Below are positions 31,299-40,536 of a stretch of DNA of 64,000 nucleotides, one piece after another (the first letter of the stretch is position 1; each line of letters begins with the position of its first letter). Under the pieces are notes generated by a model. It ran no database searches. It was not told the DNA's origin and saw only the letters and a list, made by a program, of their open reading frames with translations. A program made the translations under genes and the position numbers. Origin of the DNA: Actinoplanes italicus (GTDB taxonomy: Bacteria; Actinomycetota; Actinomycetes; Mycobacteriales; Micromonosporaceae); contig NZ_PVMZ01000019.1 of assembly GCF_003001815.1 (NCBI RefSeq), positions 174,658-238,657 on the forward strand, given 5' to 3'.

Positions 31299-32298
31299 TG
31301 CGCAGGCAGCGGCGCTCCAGCATCAGGCTCGCTACCCAGAAATGACGGAACGCCGGGTTGCGGGTCTGGCGGTGGTGGTAGCGGTAGTAGATCTGCTGGA
31401 CGATGCCGGCCAGGCGGAACAGGCCGAAGACCTGGTGGAACGGGGTGAGCTCGAGTCCCGTACGCGCCAGGTAGTGATCTTTGACCTCGCGGCGGGTGAG
31501 CATGCCGGGGGTGTGGGTGGGCTGACGCCGGAAGGCGCGGAACAGCAATCCGTCGTCGGCCTGCACCCAGTAGGCGAGTGAGCTGCCGAGATCCATCAGC
31601 GGGTCGCCGATGGTGGCCATCTCCCAGTCGAGCAGCGCGATCGGCCGGGCCGGGTCGTCCGGCGCGAAGACCACGTTGTCGAACCGGAAGTCGTTGTGGA
31701 TCAGGCAGCTGCCCCGGTCGGGCGGCTGGTTGGCGTCCAGCCAGCGGATCACCTTCTCGAACGAGCCGACATTGCGGGTACGGGCACGGCGGTAACGCTC
31801 GGACCAGCCGGCCACCTGCCGGGCCACGTAGCCGTCACCCCGGCCGAGCCCGTCGAGCCCGGCCGCTGCCGGATCGATGCCGTGCAGGTCTATGAGCAGG
31901 TCGATCACCCGCGTGCACAGCTGCCGTACCTGGTCGGGCGGCAGGTGGACGCCGAGCTCCTTGCGCGGGATCCGGCCCTCGACGCGTTCCATCACGTAGA
32001 ACGTCGAGCCGATCACCGACTCGTCCTCGCAGAGCGCGATCATCTTCGGCACGTACGGGAAGACCGGCGCCAGCGCGGACTGGATGCGGTACTCGCGTGC
32101 CATGTCGTGCGCGGTCGCTGCCTTACGACCGGCCGGCGGTCGCCGCAGGATCAGTTCACGGTCCGGGTATTTCAGCAGGTAGGTGAGGTTGGAGGCGCCG
32201 CCGCGGAACTGCCGCACCTCAGGCGTCTGATCCGAGCCGAGCCACGCCGCCACCGCTGCGACGTCGAACGCGTCCTCGGCCCGTACCGGGGTGGTCAC
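31282..32298 (-). CDS. ACAD10-type phosphotransferase (APH fold)
   Basis: Kinase-fold protein of 338 residues. It has the Brenner motif HNDFRFDN and the metal-binding LDWEMATIGDP typical of the aminoglycoside-phosphotransferase superfamily, and the RGGASNLTYLL nucleotide loop. The subgroup found next to acyl-CoA dehydrogenases phosphorylates 4-hydroxyacyl-CoA in ACAD10/11 and LvaA-type pathways. Its GTG start overlaps the stop of the upstream SDR (GTGA). It is the last gene of a four-gene overlapping operon. Confidence 0.85.
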   Translation of the reverse strand: MTTPVRAEDAFDVAAVAAWLGSDQTPEVRQFRGGASNLTYLLKYPDRELILRRPPAGRKAATAHDMAREYRIQSALAPVFPYVPKMIALCEDESVIGSTFYVMERVEGRIPRKELGVHLPPDQVRQLCTRVIDLLIDLHGIDPAAAGLDGLGRGDGYVARQVAGWSERYRRARTRNVGSFEKVIRWLDANQPPDRGSCLIHNDFRFDNVVFAPDDPARPIALLDWEMATIGDPLMDLGSSLAYWVQADDGLLFRAFRRQPTHTPGMLTRREVKDHYLARTGLELTPFHQVFGLFRLAGIVQQIYYRYHHRQTRNPAFRHFWVASLMLERRCLRIIRSA

Positions 32299-33029
32299 GC
32301 CATCTTCCGTACGACAGAGAGGGGAAGCAGCCGCATGGCCGCGCCCACCGGAACCCACGGCCACGCCGGGACGTACGCCTTCGTCTTGCGTTTCTCGATC
32401 GCCGCGACCATCGCGCGGACGCCGGTCGTGGTGTCCACCATGAACGGCGTCTTCTGCTTGACGTGCTCGTTCATCTCCGACCGGATGTAGCCCGGATAGA
32501 TGACCGACACGTCGACGCCGGGGATGCGCTCCGAGCGCAGGCCCTCGGCCAGCGCGGCGACCCCCGCCTTGGTTGCGGCGTAGGTCGTCATCGACTTGCG
32601 CATGCCCCGCAGCGCCGACATCGACGAGATGATCACCAGGTGGCCGCGCTTCTGCGCGCGGAAGATCTCCAGCGCCGCCTCGGACTGCGCCAGCGCGCCG
32701 AGGAAGTTGACCTTCGCGGTGGCCCGGTTGGCGTCCGGGCGGCCCGTGCCCAGCGGCGCACCCTTGCCGAGCCCGGCGTTGACGATGACGCGGTCGACGC
32801 GGCCGAACTCGGCGGCGAACTCCCGGAACACGGTGAACACCGCCTCGTCGTCGGTCACGTCCAGCGCCTTCACCGCCACCTTGGTGGGCAGTTCGTCGCG
32901 CAGCGCCTCGAGCCGGTCGACGCGGCGGGCGCAGAGGGCCAGGTCGTAGCCGAGGGCCGCGAACTGCCGGGCCATCTCACTCCCGAGGCCGGCGCTGGCA
33001 CCGGTGATCAGCACGACTCCCTTACTCAC
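32295..33029 (-). CDS. short-chain dehydrogenase/reductase
   Basis: NAD(P)-dependent oxidoreductase of 244 residues with TGASAGLG (cofactor loop), the NAG-type segment VNAGLG, catalytic Ser in IISSMSAL and YAATK. The substrate is unknown, probably a hydroxyacyl or keto intermediate of the operon's pathway. The GTG 33029 start overlaps the previous SDR stop by 8 bp (GTGAGTAA), and its stop overlaps the kinase start, so translation is coupled. A 13-codon upstream extension has no ribosome-binding site and is omitted. Confidence 0.88.
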   Translation of the reverse strand: MSKGVVLITGASAGLGSEMARQFAALGYDLALCARRVDRLEALRDELPTKVAVKALDVTDDEAVFTVFREFAAEFGRVDRVIVNAGLGKGAPLGTGRPDANRATAKVNFLGALAQSEAALEIFRAQKRGHLVIISSMSALRGMRKSMTTYAATKAGVAALAEGLRSERIPGVDVSVIYPGYIRSEMNEHVKQKTPFMVDTTTGVRAMVAAIEKRKTKAYVPAWPWVPVGAAMRLLPLSVVRKMA

Positions 33030-33795
33030 GAGCCGCCTCCGTCTTCTCGTCGCGGCGTAGCTTGGCACCGAGGGCGAACATCTTCCGGTCGTAGAGGAAC
33101 CGGGTGAAACGCTTCGCGCGGTACGCCGTACGACCGTCGGAATCCGGAATGATGAGGAACTTGCGAGCGTCGACCTCGCGGATCACCCGGACCGCGATCT
33201 CGTCGGCGCCGCGCCGGGCCTCGTTGATCAGGCGTACCGCCCCGGCCTCCATCTGCGGGTCGTCACCGGACAACGACTGCGCCAGATTGGTACGGAAGAA
33301 CGACGGGCACACCACCGACACGCTCACGCCCCACGGCCCGAGCTCGTAGCGCAGTGACTCCGACAGCGCCACCACGGCGGCCTTGCTAGCGTTGTAGCTG
33401 CTCATCGACGGCGGATGCATCAGCCCCGCCGCTGACGCCACGTTCACGATGTGGCCGGCGCCCTGCTCCTTGAACAGCGGCGTGAAGGTGCGGCAGCCGT
33501 TGACCGCGCCCAGCACGTTGACCGACAGCACCCGCTGCCAGTGCTCGGCGCTGAGCCGGTCGATGCGCCCACCCGCGGCGATGCCCGCGTTGTTGACCAG
33601 CACGTCCAGCCCGCCGAACTCGTCACGGACCCGTTCCAGGGCGGTCGCCCAGTCGGACTCCGAGGTGATGTCGAGCCGGTGCGGCGCTCCCGCGGCCACA
33701 TCGGTGACGAGCACCCGGTCGCCGCGCTCGGCGAACCGGGCGGCGAGGGCCGCACCGAGACCGGACGCGCCGCCGGTGATCAGAACACGTTTCAT
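33022..33795 (-). CDS. short-chain dehydrogenase/reductase
   Basis: Second SDR of the operon, 257 residues, with TGGASGLG, LVNNAG, catalytic Ser in NVASAAG and YNASK. The C-terminal extension ends with a basic segment (AKRFTRFLYDRKMFALGAKLRRD) that may contact a membrane or partner. It differs from the neighbouring SDR throughout, so this is not a recent duplication. Start ATG 33795 overlaps the dehydrogenase stop (ATGA). Confidence 0.88.
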   Translation of the reverse strand: MKRVLITGGASGLGAALAARFAERGDRVLVTDVAAGAPHRLDITSESDWATALERVRDEFGGLDVLVNNAGIAAGGRIDRLSAEHWQRVLSVNVLGAVNGCRTFTPLFKEQGAGHIVNVASAAGLMHPPSMSSYNASKAAVVALSESLRYELGPWGVSVSVVCPSFFRTNLAQSLSGDDPQMEAGAVRLINEARRGADEIAVRVIREVDARKFLIIPDSDGRTAYRAKRFTRFLYDRKMFALGAKLRRDEKTEAARE

Positions 33796-35054
33796 CGAGT
33801 GGCTCCATGTGCCGCTAGTTCGAGTCGGGCCACCAGCCCGCGGTGTACCTCGTCCGGGCCGTCGGCGATCCGCACGGCCCGGGCCGCCGTCCACGCCCCG
33901 GCCAGGGGGAAGTCGCTGGACAGGCCCGCGCCGCCGTGGATCTGCATGGCGAAGTCGATCACCTGCTGTGCCACGTTCGGCGCGAGGATCTTGATCTGGC
34001 TCACCTCGGACAGCGCCGCCATCGGACCGCCGGTGTCGAGCTTCCAGGCCGCGTGCAGGATCAGCAGCCGGGCCGAGTTGATCGCGATCCGGGCGTCGGC
34101 CACCCGCTCCCGGTTCCCGCCCAGGTTCATGATCGGTTTGCCGAAGGCGGTCCGCGACAGGCCACGCTCGCAGGCCAGATGCAACGCGCGCTCGGCCAGC
34201 CCGATCATGCGCATGGCGTGGTGCACACGTCCCGGTCCGAGGCGGCCCTGCGCGATCTCGAAGGCGCGACCGGGCCCGGCGACGACGTTCGCGGCCGGCA
34301 CGCGCACGCCGGTGAACGACACCTCGCCGTGCCCGAACGGCTCGTCCAGGAATCCCATCGTGTCCAGCATCCGCTCGACCTTCACCCCGGGCGTGCCGAT
34401 CGGGACGAGAACCATCGAATGCCGGGCGTGCCGATGCGCCCCGGGGTCGGTCAGGCCCATCACGATCAGCACCCGGCAGTCCGGATGGCCGACGCCGGTG
34501 GTCCACCACTTACGGCCGTCGAGTACCACCTCGTCGCCGTCCAGCACCGCGGTGAGCTGCATGTTCGTCGCGTCCGAGGAGGCGACACCGGGTTCGGTCA
34601 TGGCGAAGCCGCTGCGGATCGAGCCGTCCAGCAGCGGGTCGAGCCAGCGCTCGCGCTGTTCGGCCGAGCCGTACCGCAGCAGCACCTCCATGTTCCCGGT
34701 GTCGGGCGCGTTGCAGTTGAACACGTATGGCGCCAGGAACGACCAGCCGGTGGCCTCCGCGATCGGCGCGTAGTCGACGTTGCTCAGACCCGCGCCGCCG
34801 CGTGTGCCGTACCTCTCGGCGTACGGCCCCTCGTGCCCGGCCGGCAGGAACAGGTTCCACAGACCCTGCGCGCGGGCCCGTTCGCGCAGCTCGCGAACCA
34901 CGTCGGGCACCTGCCACCCGGGCGACGCGCCGGTCCGCCGGGCGTGGGCGGCGCGTTCCTCGAGGTTGCGTTCCACCGGCGCGATCTCGTCGGCGATGAA
35001 GGCCCGCACCGCCTCGGTGAGTTCGGCGGCCCGCCCGGAGGGTGAGAAGTCCAT
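33792..35054 (-). CDS. acyl-CoA dehydrogenase, ACAD10/11-like
   Basis: FAD enzyme of 420 residues. It has the FAMTEPGVASSDATNM flavin-binding signature, the WWTTG strand, and GGNRERVADARI and QIHGGAGLSSDFPLA near the C-terminus, as in acyl-CoA dehydrogenases. Sequence type and the linked APH-fold kinase fit the ACAD10/11 group, which eliminates a 4-phosphate from acyl-CoA instead of only oxidising. ATG 35054 is preferred over GTG 35060. First gene of the operon; the Lcp operon ends 184 bp upstream on the same strand. Confidence 0.87.
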   Translation of the reverse strand: MDFSPSGRAAELTEAVRAFIADEIAPVERNLEERAAHARRTGASPGWQVPDVVRELRERARAQGLWNLFLPAGHEGPYAERYGTRGGAGLSNVDYAPIAEATGWSFLAPYVFNCNAPDTGNMEVLLRYGSAEQRERWLDPLLDGSIRSGFAMTEPGVASSDATNMQLTAVLDGDEVVLDGRKWWTTGVGHPDCRVLIVMGLTDPGAHRHARHSMVLVPIGTPGVKVERMLDTMGFLDEPFGHGEVSFTGVRVPAANVVAGPGRAFEIAQGRLGPGRVHHAMRMIGLAERALHLACERGLSRTAFGKPIMNLGGNRERVADARIAINSARLLILHAAWKLDTGGPMAALSEVSQIKILAPNVAQQVIDFAMQIHGGAGLSSDFPLAGAWTAARAVRIADGPDEVHRGLVARLELAAHGATR

Positions 35055-35238
35055 GCCCACACCGTAAGACCCGGCCTCCGGCCGGTCTTGATCCAGAGCG
35101 ACAACAATGTGATGGGGTACGACCGGACACCGCTACGTGTTCCCGGCCGGGGAACCGCTCCGGGTCAGCCGGTCGTGGCTACGGAACGCGCCTGACGGCG
35201 ATGCCCGCCCACGGTGTGCTCACGTGCCGGCCGGTTCG

Positions 35239-35712
35239 TCAACGACCGGACGCTGCCCTGATCGCCTCCCGGATCCGGGCGTAGGTCCCGCACCGGCAGA
35301 TGTTGCGGAGGCCGTCGAGATCCGCGTCGGTGATCTCGCGGCCCTCCGCCGCCACCCGTTCGACCAGCGCGACCGCCGCCATGATCTGCCCCGGCTGGCA
35401 GTAGCCGCACTGCACCACGTCGTGGTCGAGCCACGCCTGCTGCATCGGATGCAGCTCCTGACCGACCGTGCCGGGCAGGCCTTCGATGGTGACGACCTCG
35501 TCGTCCGGGCCGAGCGTGCCGACCGGCACCGCGCACGGGGTGATCTCCCGCCCGTTGAGGTGGCTGGTGCAGGCCCGGCACACGCTGATGCCGCAGCCGT
35601 ACTTCGGTCCGGTGATGCCGAGGATGTCGCGCAGCACCCACAGCAGGCGTACGTCGTCGGCGACGTCCACGGTCACCCGCTGCCCGTTGACGCGAAAGGT
35701 GTGCTCAGGCAA
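35239..35712 (-). CDS. [2Fe-2S] subunit of molybdenum oxidoreductase (OxiAB/IorA type)
   Basis: Iron-sulfur protein of 157 residues. The plant-type cluster motif CGISVCRAC and the second cluster motif CGYCQPGQ...CRCGTY are both complete, as in the small subunit of aldehyde oxidases and isoquinoline oxidoreductase. It passes electrons from the molybdenum subunit. TTG 35712 is preceded by GGAGGAA and overlaps the end of the large-subunit gene. In rubber-degrading Streptomyces K30 an analogous pair follows lcp and is thought to oxidise the aldehyde ends of the products. Confidence 0.88.
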   Translation of the reverse strand: MPEHTFRVNGQRVTVDVADDVRLLWVLRDILGITGPKYGCGISVCRACTSHLNGREITPCAVPVGTLGPDDEVVTIEGLPGTVGQELHPMQQAWLDHDVVQCGYCQPGQIMAAVALVERVAAEGREITDADLDGLRNICRCGTYARIREAIRAASGR

Positions 35713-37954
35713 CGGTTCCTCCGTCGGTCGGCGAGGCGGGGATCGGCGGGACCGTCGGTTTCGGGGTGAACGACAGTGTCCCGTGGTTGATCGGGAAGCT
35801 GGTCGGCATCGCGCCGGTGGCCCGCCCGTACGCGCAGGCGACCGCCGCCATCGACGCGGCGACACCGAGTTCCCCGGCCCCGCCGGGCTGGTCGGAGTCG
35901 CTGGGCATCACGATGATCCGCAGGTCGGTGGGTACGTTCCACTGCCGGGTGTAGAAGTAGTTGTCCCAGCTCGCCTCCAGGAAGTGGCCGTCGCGCAGGT
36001 GCAGGCTGGAGGTCAGGGCCAGCGCGATGCCGTCCATGACGCAGCCCATCATCTGGGCCTCCAGGCCGCGCGGGTTGACGGCCAGGCCGACGTCCACGCC
36101 GAAGACCACCCTGGTGACGCGTGGGCCTCCGACGCCGTCGCGGATCGGCCGGTTCACCGTCGCGGGCCGGCAGTCGATCTCCACGAGGCAGGCGCTGACC
36201 GCCTTGTACTCGGAGTGGAACGTGATGCCCTGCGCGACCCCGGACGGCAGCGTCCGGCCCCAGCCGCCCTCCTGGGCGACCCGGTCCAGCACGGCGCGGG
36301 CCCGTTCGTCGCGCAGGAAGTCCCGGCGGAACCGGTACGGGTCCTTACCCATTCTGGCCGCGACCTGGTCGACGATCAGCTCCCGGGCGCAGGTCGTGTC
36401 GGGAGAGTAGACGTTGCGCATACTGCCGGTGTTGAAGCCCTTGCCGGTCTCGGCGAGCAGCCGGGTGTGCACCCCGAACCGGTACGGCGACGTGTGGCTG
36501 AACTGGAAGAACGTCTGCGCGAACGCGGCGTCGCCGATCGGCAGTTTCGCCGCCATCGCCGTGAACAGCTCGCCCAGGCCGTGTCCCAGGTCGGTGGTGA
36601 TGCTGGTGTGCCGCTGTTCGAACCCGAGGACCGTGTTGCCGGCGTAGGCGATCCGCACCCGGGACGTGGCCATCGGATGGGTGCGGCCCTGCCGGGAGTC
36701 GTCGGCGCGGTGCCACATGAGTTTGACGGGCTTGCCGATCCGCTGCGACACCTCGGCCGCCTCCAGCGCGGCGTCGAAGAACAGTTTGCGGCCGAACGAG
36801 CCACCGCCCTCGGTGACGTGCACCGTCACGGCGCTCACCGGGAGCCCGAGTTTCGCGGCGATGGTCTGCTTGGCGACGATCGGTGACTTGAGCGCCGACC
36901 AGATCTCGGCGCGTCCGGGCCGTACATCCGCTATGGCGCAGTTGGTCTCGACCGCGCTGTTGCTGCGGAAGTGGAAGGTGAATTTCCCCTCCACGACCGG
37001 GGTGAGCGGGCGCGGGCCGAGCGGGATCTCGGCCGCGGCCAGCTCCTTGAGCACCGTCGCGTCGGACTTCCCCTCGACGGTCCCGGCCCGCCAGGTCACC
37101 CGCAGCGCGCGGATCGCGTCGATGCACTGGCCGAACGTGCCGGCCCGCACGGCCACGCCGGTGGAGATCGCGACCACGTCGGTGACGCCCGGCATCGCCA
37201 GCACGTCGGCGAGGTTGTCGACCAGGCCGACCTTGCCGTTGATGGTCGGCGGCCGGCACAGCATGGTGGGTTTCGCGTCCGGCACGGCCAGGTCCATGGC
37301 GAACTTCTTGCGGCCGGTGACCGCGTCGAGCGCGTCGATGCGATTCTGCGGCTTGCCGATGACGGTGAAGTTCTCCCTCGCGGCGAGCTCCACCGGCACC
37401 GACAGGGTCCGCGGGCTGGCCGCCGCCTCGGCCAGCTTGCCGATGTCCAGGGTCTGGCCGGCCGGACCGAGGACCACGCCGTCGGAGATCCGTAGCTTGC
37501 CGACCGGCGCCCGGAACTCCGTCGCCGCGGCGTCCAGGAGCCGCCGCCGGGCGACCGCGGCGGCCACCCGGATCGGCGTGAACGTGGAGATGGTGGTGTT
37601 CGACGCGCCGGTGAGCTGGTTGAACAGCAGCTCGGGCCGGGCGTCGGCGAGCGTGACCCGCACCCGCCGCACGGGCACGCCCAGCTCCTCGGCGATCAGC
37701 ATCGCGGTCGAGGTGGTGATGCCCTGCCCGACCTCGGCCCGCGGCAGCGCGAACGACACCGTGCCGTCCGGGTTGACCTCGATCGAGATCAACCCGGACG
37801 TCGGCAGCGCGGCCGCGGTCATGATGTCGTTGAGATCGAGCAGTTCGGTGAGATCGGCGGCCGCCGCCGACTCGCCCGACACGAGATCGGCGGCGGCCAC
37901 CAGCACCGGGGCCGCGAGCACATAGCCCAGGAAACGCCGGCGGGATGCCGTCAT
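35705..37954 (-). CDS. molybdenum-binding subunit of aldehyde-type oxidoreductase (IorB-like)
   Basis: Enzyme of 749 residues with a Tat-type signal (SRRRFLGYVLAAPV), placing it outside the cell. It has the large-subunit layout of isoquinoline 1-oxidoreductase: EVGQGITTSTAMLIAEELGV, EGGGSFGRKL, NYFYTRQWNVPTDLRI and a C-terminal GGAGELGVAASM segment ending in the Glu that acts on the molybdenum ligand. The expected job is oxidation of aldehydes produced by Lcp cleavage of polyisoprene. Its ATG overlaps the upstream lcp stop (TGATG), so it is coupled to lcp. Confidence 0.88.
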   Translation of the reverse strand: MTASRRRFLGYVLAAPVLVAAADLVSGESAAAADLTELLDLNDIMTAAALPTSGLISIEVNPDGTVSFALPRAEVGQGITTSTAMLIAEELGVPVRRVRVTLADARPELLFNQLTGASNTTISTFTPIRVAAAVARRRLLDAAATEFRAPVGKLRISDGVVLGPAGQTLDIGKLAEAAASPRTLSVPVELAARENFTVIGKPQNRIDALDAVTGRKKFAMDLAVPDAKPTMLCRPPTINGKVGLVDNLADVLAMPGVTDVVAISTGVAVRAGTFGQCIDAIRALRVTWRAGTVEGKSDATVLKELAAAEIPLGPRPLTPVVEGKFTFHFRSNSAVETNCAIADVRPGRAEIWSALKSPIVAKQTIAAKLGLPVSAVTVHVTEGGGSFGRKLFFDAALEAAEVSQRIGKPVKLMWHRADDSRQGRTHPMATSRVRIAYAGNTVLGFEQRHTSITTDLGHGLGELFTAMAAKLPIGDAAFAQTFFQFSHTSPYRFGVHTRLLAETGKGFNTGSMRNVYSPDTTCARELIVDQVAARMGKDPYRFRRDFLRDERARAVLDRVAQEGGWGRTLPSGVAQGITFHSEYKAVSACLVEIDCRPATVNRPIRDGVGGPRVTRVVFGVDVGLAVNPRGLEAQMMGCVMDGIALALTSSLHLRDGHFLEASWDNYFYTRQWNVPTDLRIIVMPSDSDQPGGAGELGVAASMAAVACAYGRATGAMPTSFPINHGTLSFTPKPTVPPIPASPTDGGTVA

Positions 37955-39123
37955 CACTCGGGCCGGTTGATGGTCGGGATCTCGATCTTGGTTTCCTGGG
38001 CCTTGGTGAGGAACAGCAGGATGTACTGCCGGACGGCCTCGTCCAGCACCCACGCGACCTCGGGCACCAGCGGCAGCGGGATCAGCTTCTCCCGGAACTT
38101 CACCAGCGCCGGCCACGCCGTGGCGATCAGCGGCTCCCAGAACGGCTCACGCTTGATGCCGTCCCAGTCGGCGATCTGGTTGCCGACCAGGTAACGGGCC
38201 AGGGCGTTGACCAGCGGGCGGCTCACGCTCAGCGGGCTGGTCTGCTCGGCGAGCTGACCCAGCAGGATGTCGGTGAGCTCGACACCCTCGCGGGTCGGGC
38301 CCATGTTGGGCGGCAGCACCTCGTCGGACTGGGCGTTCGCGGCGGCCCACGACTGGGGGATGTACTCGTCGCGGACGCCGAGCATGTGCGCTGTCACCTG
38401 CCACACGTGCAGGTAGGCCTGCGAGTCGGCGGCGGTGATCGGCACCTGCCAGTCGCGGAGCTTACGCATGGCGTACGTGGGCAGCGTGTGCCAGGTGACG
38501 AGGATGTCCTCCTGGCTGATCGGGATGCCCCACTTCCAGTGCGGCGACTGCTGCAGCAGGTGCCGCACCGCTGCGTGGACCAGTCGCGTCTTCACGGCCT
38601 GCACGATGCAGTCGCCGTCCGGCCGGTACGCGTTGAGCGACCCGACCGAGAACCCGAGGAGGCTGGTCTTGGCGACCCGGTCCTCCATGTCGGCGCCGCC
38701 CTTGGAGTAGTAGACCGACCACGCCTCCTTCGGGATGGCGGTGCTGAGCATGCCGCCGCCGACCCCGTTGAGCAGGTTCAGGTAGAGGCCGCGCGACTTG
38801 TTGAACTGGGCGGCCCTCTCCAGCTTGGTGCGGTCGGCCCACTCCGGCAGCTGCCGCGCCCGCTCGATGAAGTCGACGAGGTAGTCCGGAAGCCCGGCGG
38901 GCAGCGGCTGGTCGTTGCGCTCCCAGTTCCACAGCAGCTTGTTGACCTGGGGCACCACACCCTCGTCGAGCAGCCGGGCGGAGACCGGGTCGGCCTCGGG
39001 GTCCCACTGGCTGCTCCACGGCTTCGCCGCCTGCGCGCGGGCCGCGGCACTGATCCCGATCGCGGTCGCGGCACCGATCGCCCCGCCGGTCAGGAGCATC
39101 TTGCGTCGGCTGAGTTCAGCCAT
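37954..39123 (-). CDS. lcp: latex-clearing protein (Lcp), rubber dioxygenase
   Basis: Haem b oxygenase that cleaves poly(cis-1,4-isoprene) outside the cell. It has 389 residues with a Tat signal (SRRKMLLTGG...ARA). The residues known in Lcp of Streptomyces K30 are all present with identical spacing: Glu133, Arg149, Lys152 and Thr153 (EDRVAKT), haem ligand His183 and Arg187 (VHAAVRHLL). These match E148, R164, K167, T168, H198 and R202. ATG 39123 has AAAGGAG upstream. It follows a second lcp by 14 bp and overlaps the molybdenum subunit gene. Confidence 0.93.
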   Translation of the reverse strand: MAELSRRKMLLTGGAIGAATAIGISAAARAQAAKPWSSQWDPEADPVSARLLDEGVVPQVNKLLWNWERNDQPLPAGLPDYLVDFIERARQLPEWADRTKLERAAQFNKSRGLYLNLLNGVGGGMLSTAIPKEAWSVYYSKGGADMEDRVAKTSLLGFSVGSLNAYRPDGDCIVQAVKTRLVHAAVRHLLQQSPHWKWGIPISQEDILVTWHTLPTYAMRKLRDWQVPITAADSQAYLHVWQVTAHMLGVRDEYIPQSWAAANAQSDEVLPPNMGPTREGVELTDILLGQLAEQTSPLSVSRPLVNALARYLVGNQIADWDGIKREPFWEPLIATAWPALVKFREKLIPLPLVPEVAWVLDEAVRQYILLFLTKAQETKIEIPTINRPE

Positions 39124-39137
39124 GGCCGATCTCCTTT

Positions 39138-40352
39138 CTAGGACGGGCGGTTGGTGACCGGGATCTCGATGCTGATCGGCTTGGCCTCGCTGAGGAACAG
39201 CAGCGCCGCCTTGCGGAGGAACTCGTCGAAGAGCCAATACGCCTTCGGCGCCAACGGGAAGGGCAACAATCCTTCGCGTACGGCCACGAAGGGCCCCCAG
39301 GCGACCTTGAGCAGGTTGTCCCACACCGGTTCGCGCGCGATCTTGAGCCAGCCGGCGATCTCGTCGCCGAGCATGAACCGGGTGAACGCCCCGAGGATCG
39401 GCTTGCTCAGGATGCCGGCGTCCACCGAGGAACCGAGGTTGAGCAGGATGTCGGCCAGCTTGACGCCCTCCGGCGTGGCCCTGAGGATCGGGTCGAGGAC
39501 CTGGTCGGCCTGCGAGTTCGCCTGCGCCCACGAGTTCGGGATGTACTCGTCCTTGACGCCGAGCATGTGCGCCCCGACCTGCCACGAGTGCAGGAACGCG
39601 CTCGACTCGTTCTCCGGGATCGGCACCTTCCAGTCGTTCAGCTTGCGCATGACCGTGGTGGGCAGGCTGTGCCAGGTGACCATGATGTCGGCCTGGCTGA
39701 TCGGGATGTCCTCGTCGGCGACCTTGGTCCAGTAGGGCGACTGCGGGAGCAGGTGCCGGACGGCCGCGTGCACGAGGCGGGTCTTCACCGCCGTCACGAT
39801 CATCTCGCCCTCGGGGAGATAGGCGTTGACGGAGCCGATGTCGTACCCCAGCTTGGCGGTCTTGGAGATGCGGTCCTTCATGTCCGCGCCGCCCTGCGAG
39901 TAGTAGACGGCCAGTGCTTCCTTGGGGATGACCGTGCTCATCATGCCGCTCGCGAGTCCGTAGAGGACGCCCAGATAGAGGCCGCGCTTCTCGTTGAACT
40001 TGACCGCCGTGGCGAGTTTCTGCGGGTCGGCCCAGGACGGTAGCTGCCGGGCGTACTCCATGAAGTCGCGCAGATCGGCGGGAAGCCCGGCCGGCAGTGC
40101 CTGGCCGTTCTTCTTCCACGTCCGCAGCAGCGCGTTGACCGCGGGGACCTCGCCGCGGTCGATGAGGGAGGCGACCAGCTGGTCGGCCTCCGGGTCCCAC
40201 ACCCAGCGCGGGTCGACGCCCAGGCCCTGTCCGGCGACCGAGCCCTGCGGCGACCAGGTCCACGCCCGCGCGGGTGCCGCCGCGCTCAGGGCCCCGATCG
40301 CGCCGAGCGCGCCGCCTGCCTTCAACATGTTTCGCCTGCTCAGAGGTTCCAC
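39138..40352 (-). CDS. lcp: latex-clearing protein (Lcp), rubber dioxygenase paralogue
   Basis: First gene of the operon; 404 residues, with a Tat signal (SRRNMLKAGG...ARA). The catalytic set is Glu145, Arg161, Lys164, Thr165, His195 and Arg199, with the same spacing as in Lcp K30. The N-terminus is 12-15 residues longer than in the downstream paralogue, and the two share motifs but differ through most surface regions, so the duplication is old. GTG 40352 has AGGAG 6 bp upstream. The divergent TetR gene begins 184 bp away. Confidence 0.93.
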   Translation of the reverse strand: MEPLSRRNMLKAGGALGAIGALSAAAPARAWTWSPQGSVAGQGLGVDPRWVWDPEADQLVASLIDRGEVPAVNALLRTWKKNGQALPAGLPADLRDFMEYARQLPSWADPQKLATAVKFNEKRGLYLGVLYGLASGMMSTVIPKEALAVYYSQGGADMKDRISKTAKLGYDIGSVNAYLPEGEMIVTAVKTRLVHAAVRHLLPQSPYWTKVADEDIPISQADIMVTWHSLPTTVMRKLNDWKVPIPENESSAFLHSWQVGAHMLGVKDEYIPNSWAQANSQADQVLDPILRATPEGVKLADILLNLGSSVDAGILSKPILGAFTRFMLGDEIAGWLKIAREPVWDNLLKVAWGPFVAVREGLLPFPLAPKAYWLFDEFLRKAALLFLSEAKPISIEIPVTNRPS

Positions 40353-40490
40353 GTTCGCTCCTGCTCGGTCTGCCCCCGACGGGATTGGTACGGTGAAACG
40401 CCAACTGCTTCGATGTACCAGCATGGAAGCATAAGTTAATCATCGTTCACAAGCCGGAAATCAGATTTTGTCGATGACGAGGTGCTCGTT

Positions 40491-40523
40491 GGTACTCTGA
40501 TACAGATGGTGTAAACAAATACC
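40491..40523 (+). promoter_or_regulatory. candidate TetR operator between lcp and its regulator
   Basis: Imperfect 33-bp dyad with 15-bp arms (40491-40505 and 40509-40523), 9 of 15 pairs matching: GGTA.T....TACA and its complement. It is 13 bp before the TetR start and 139 bp from the lcp start, so it could serve both. The AT-rich stretch 40424-40446 beside it may hold the lcp promoter. Confidence 0.5.
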
Positions 40524-40536
40524 GGGGAGGGTGCAC

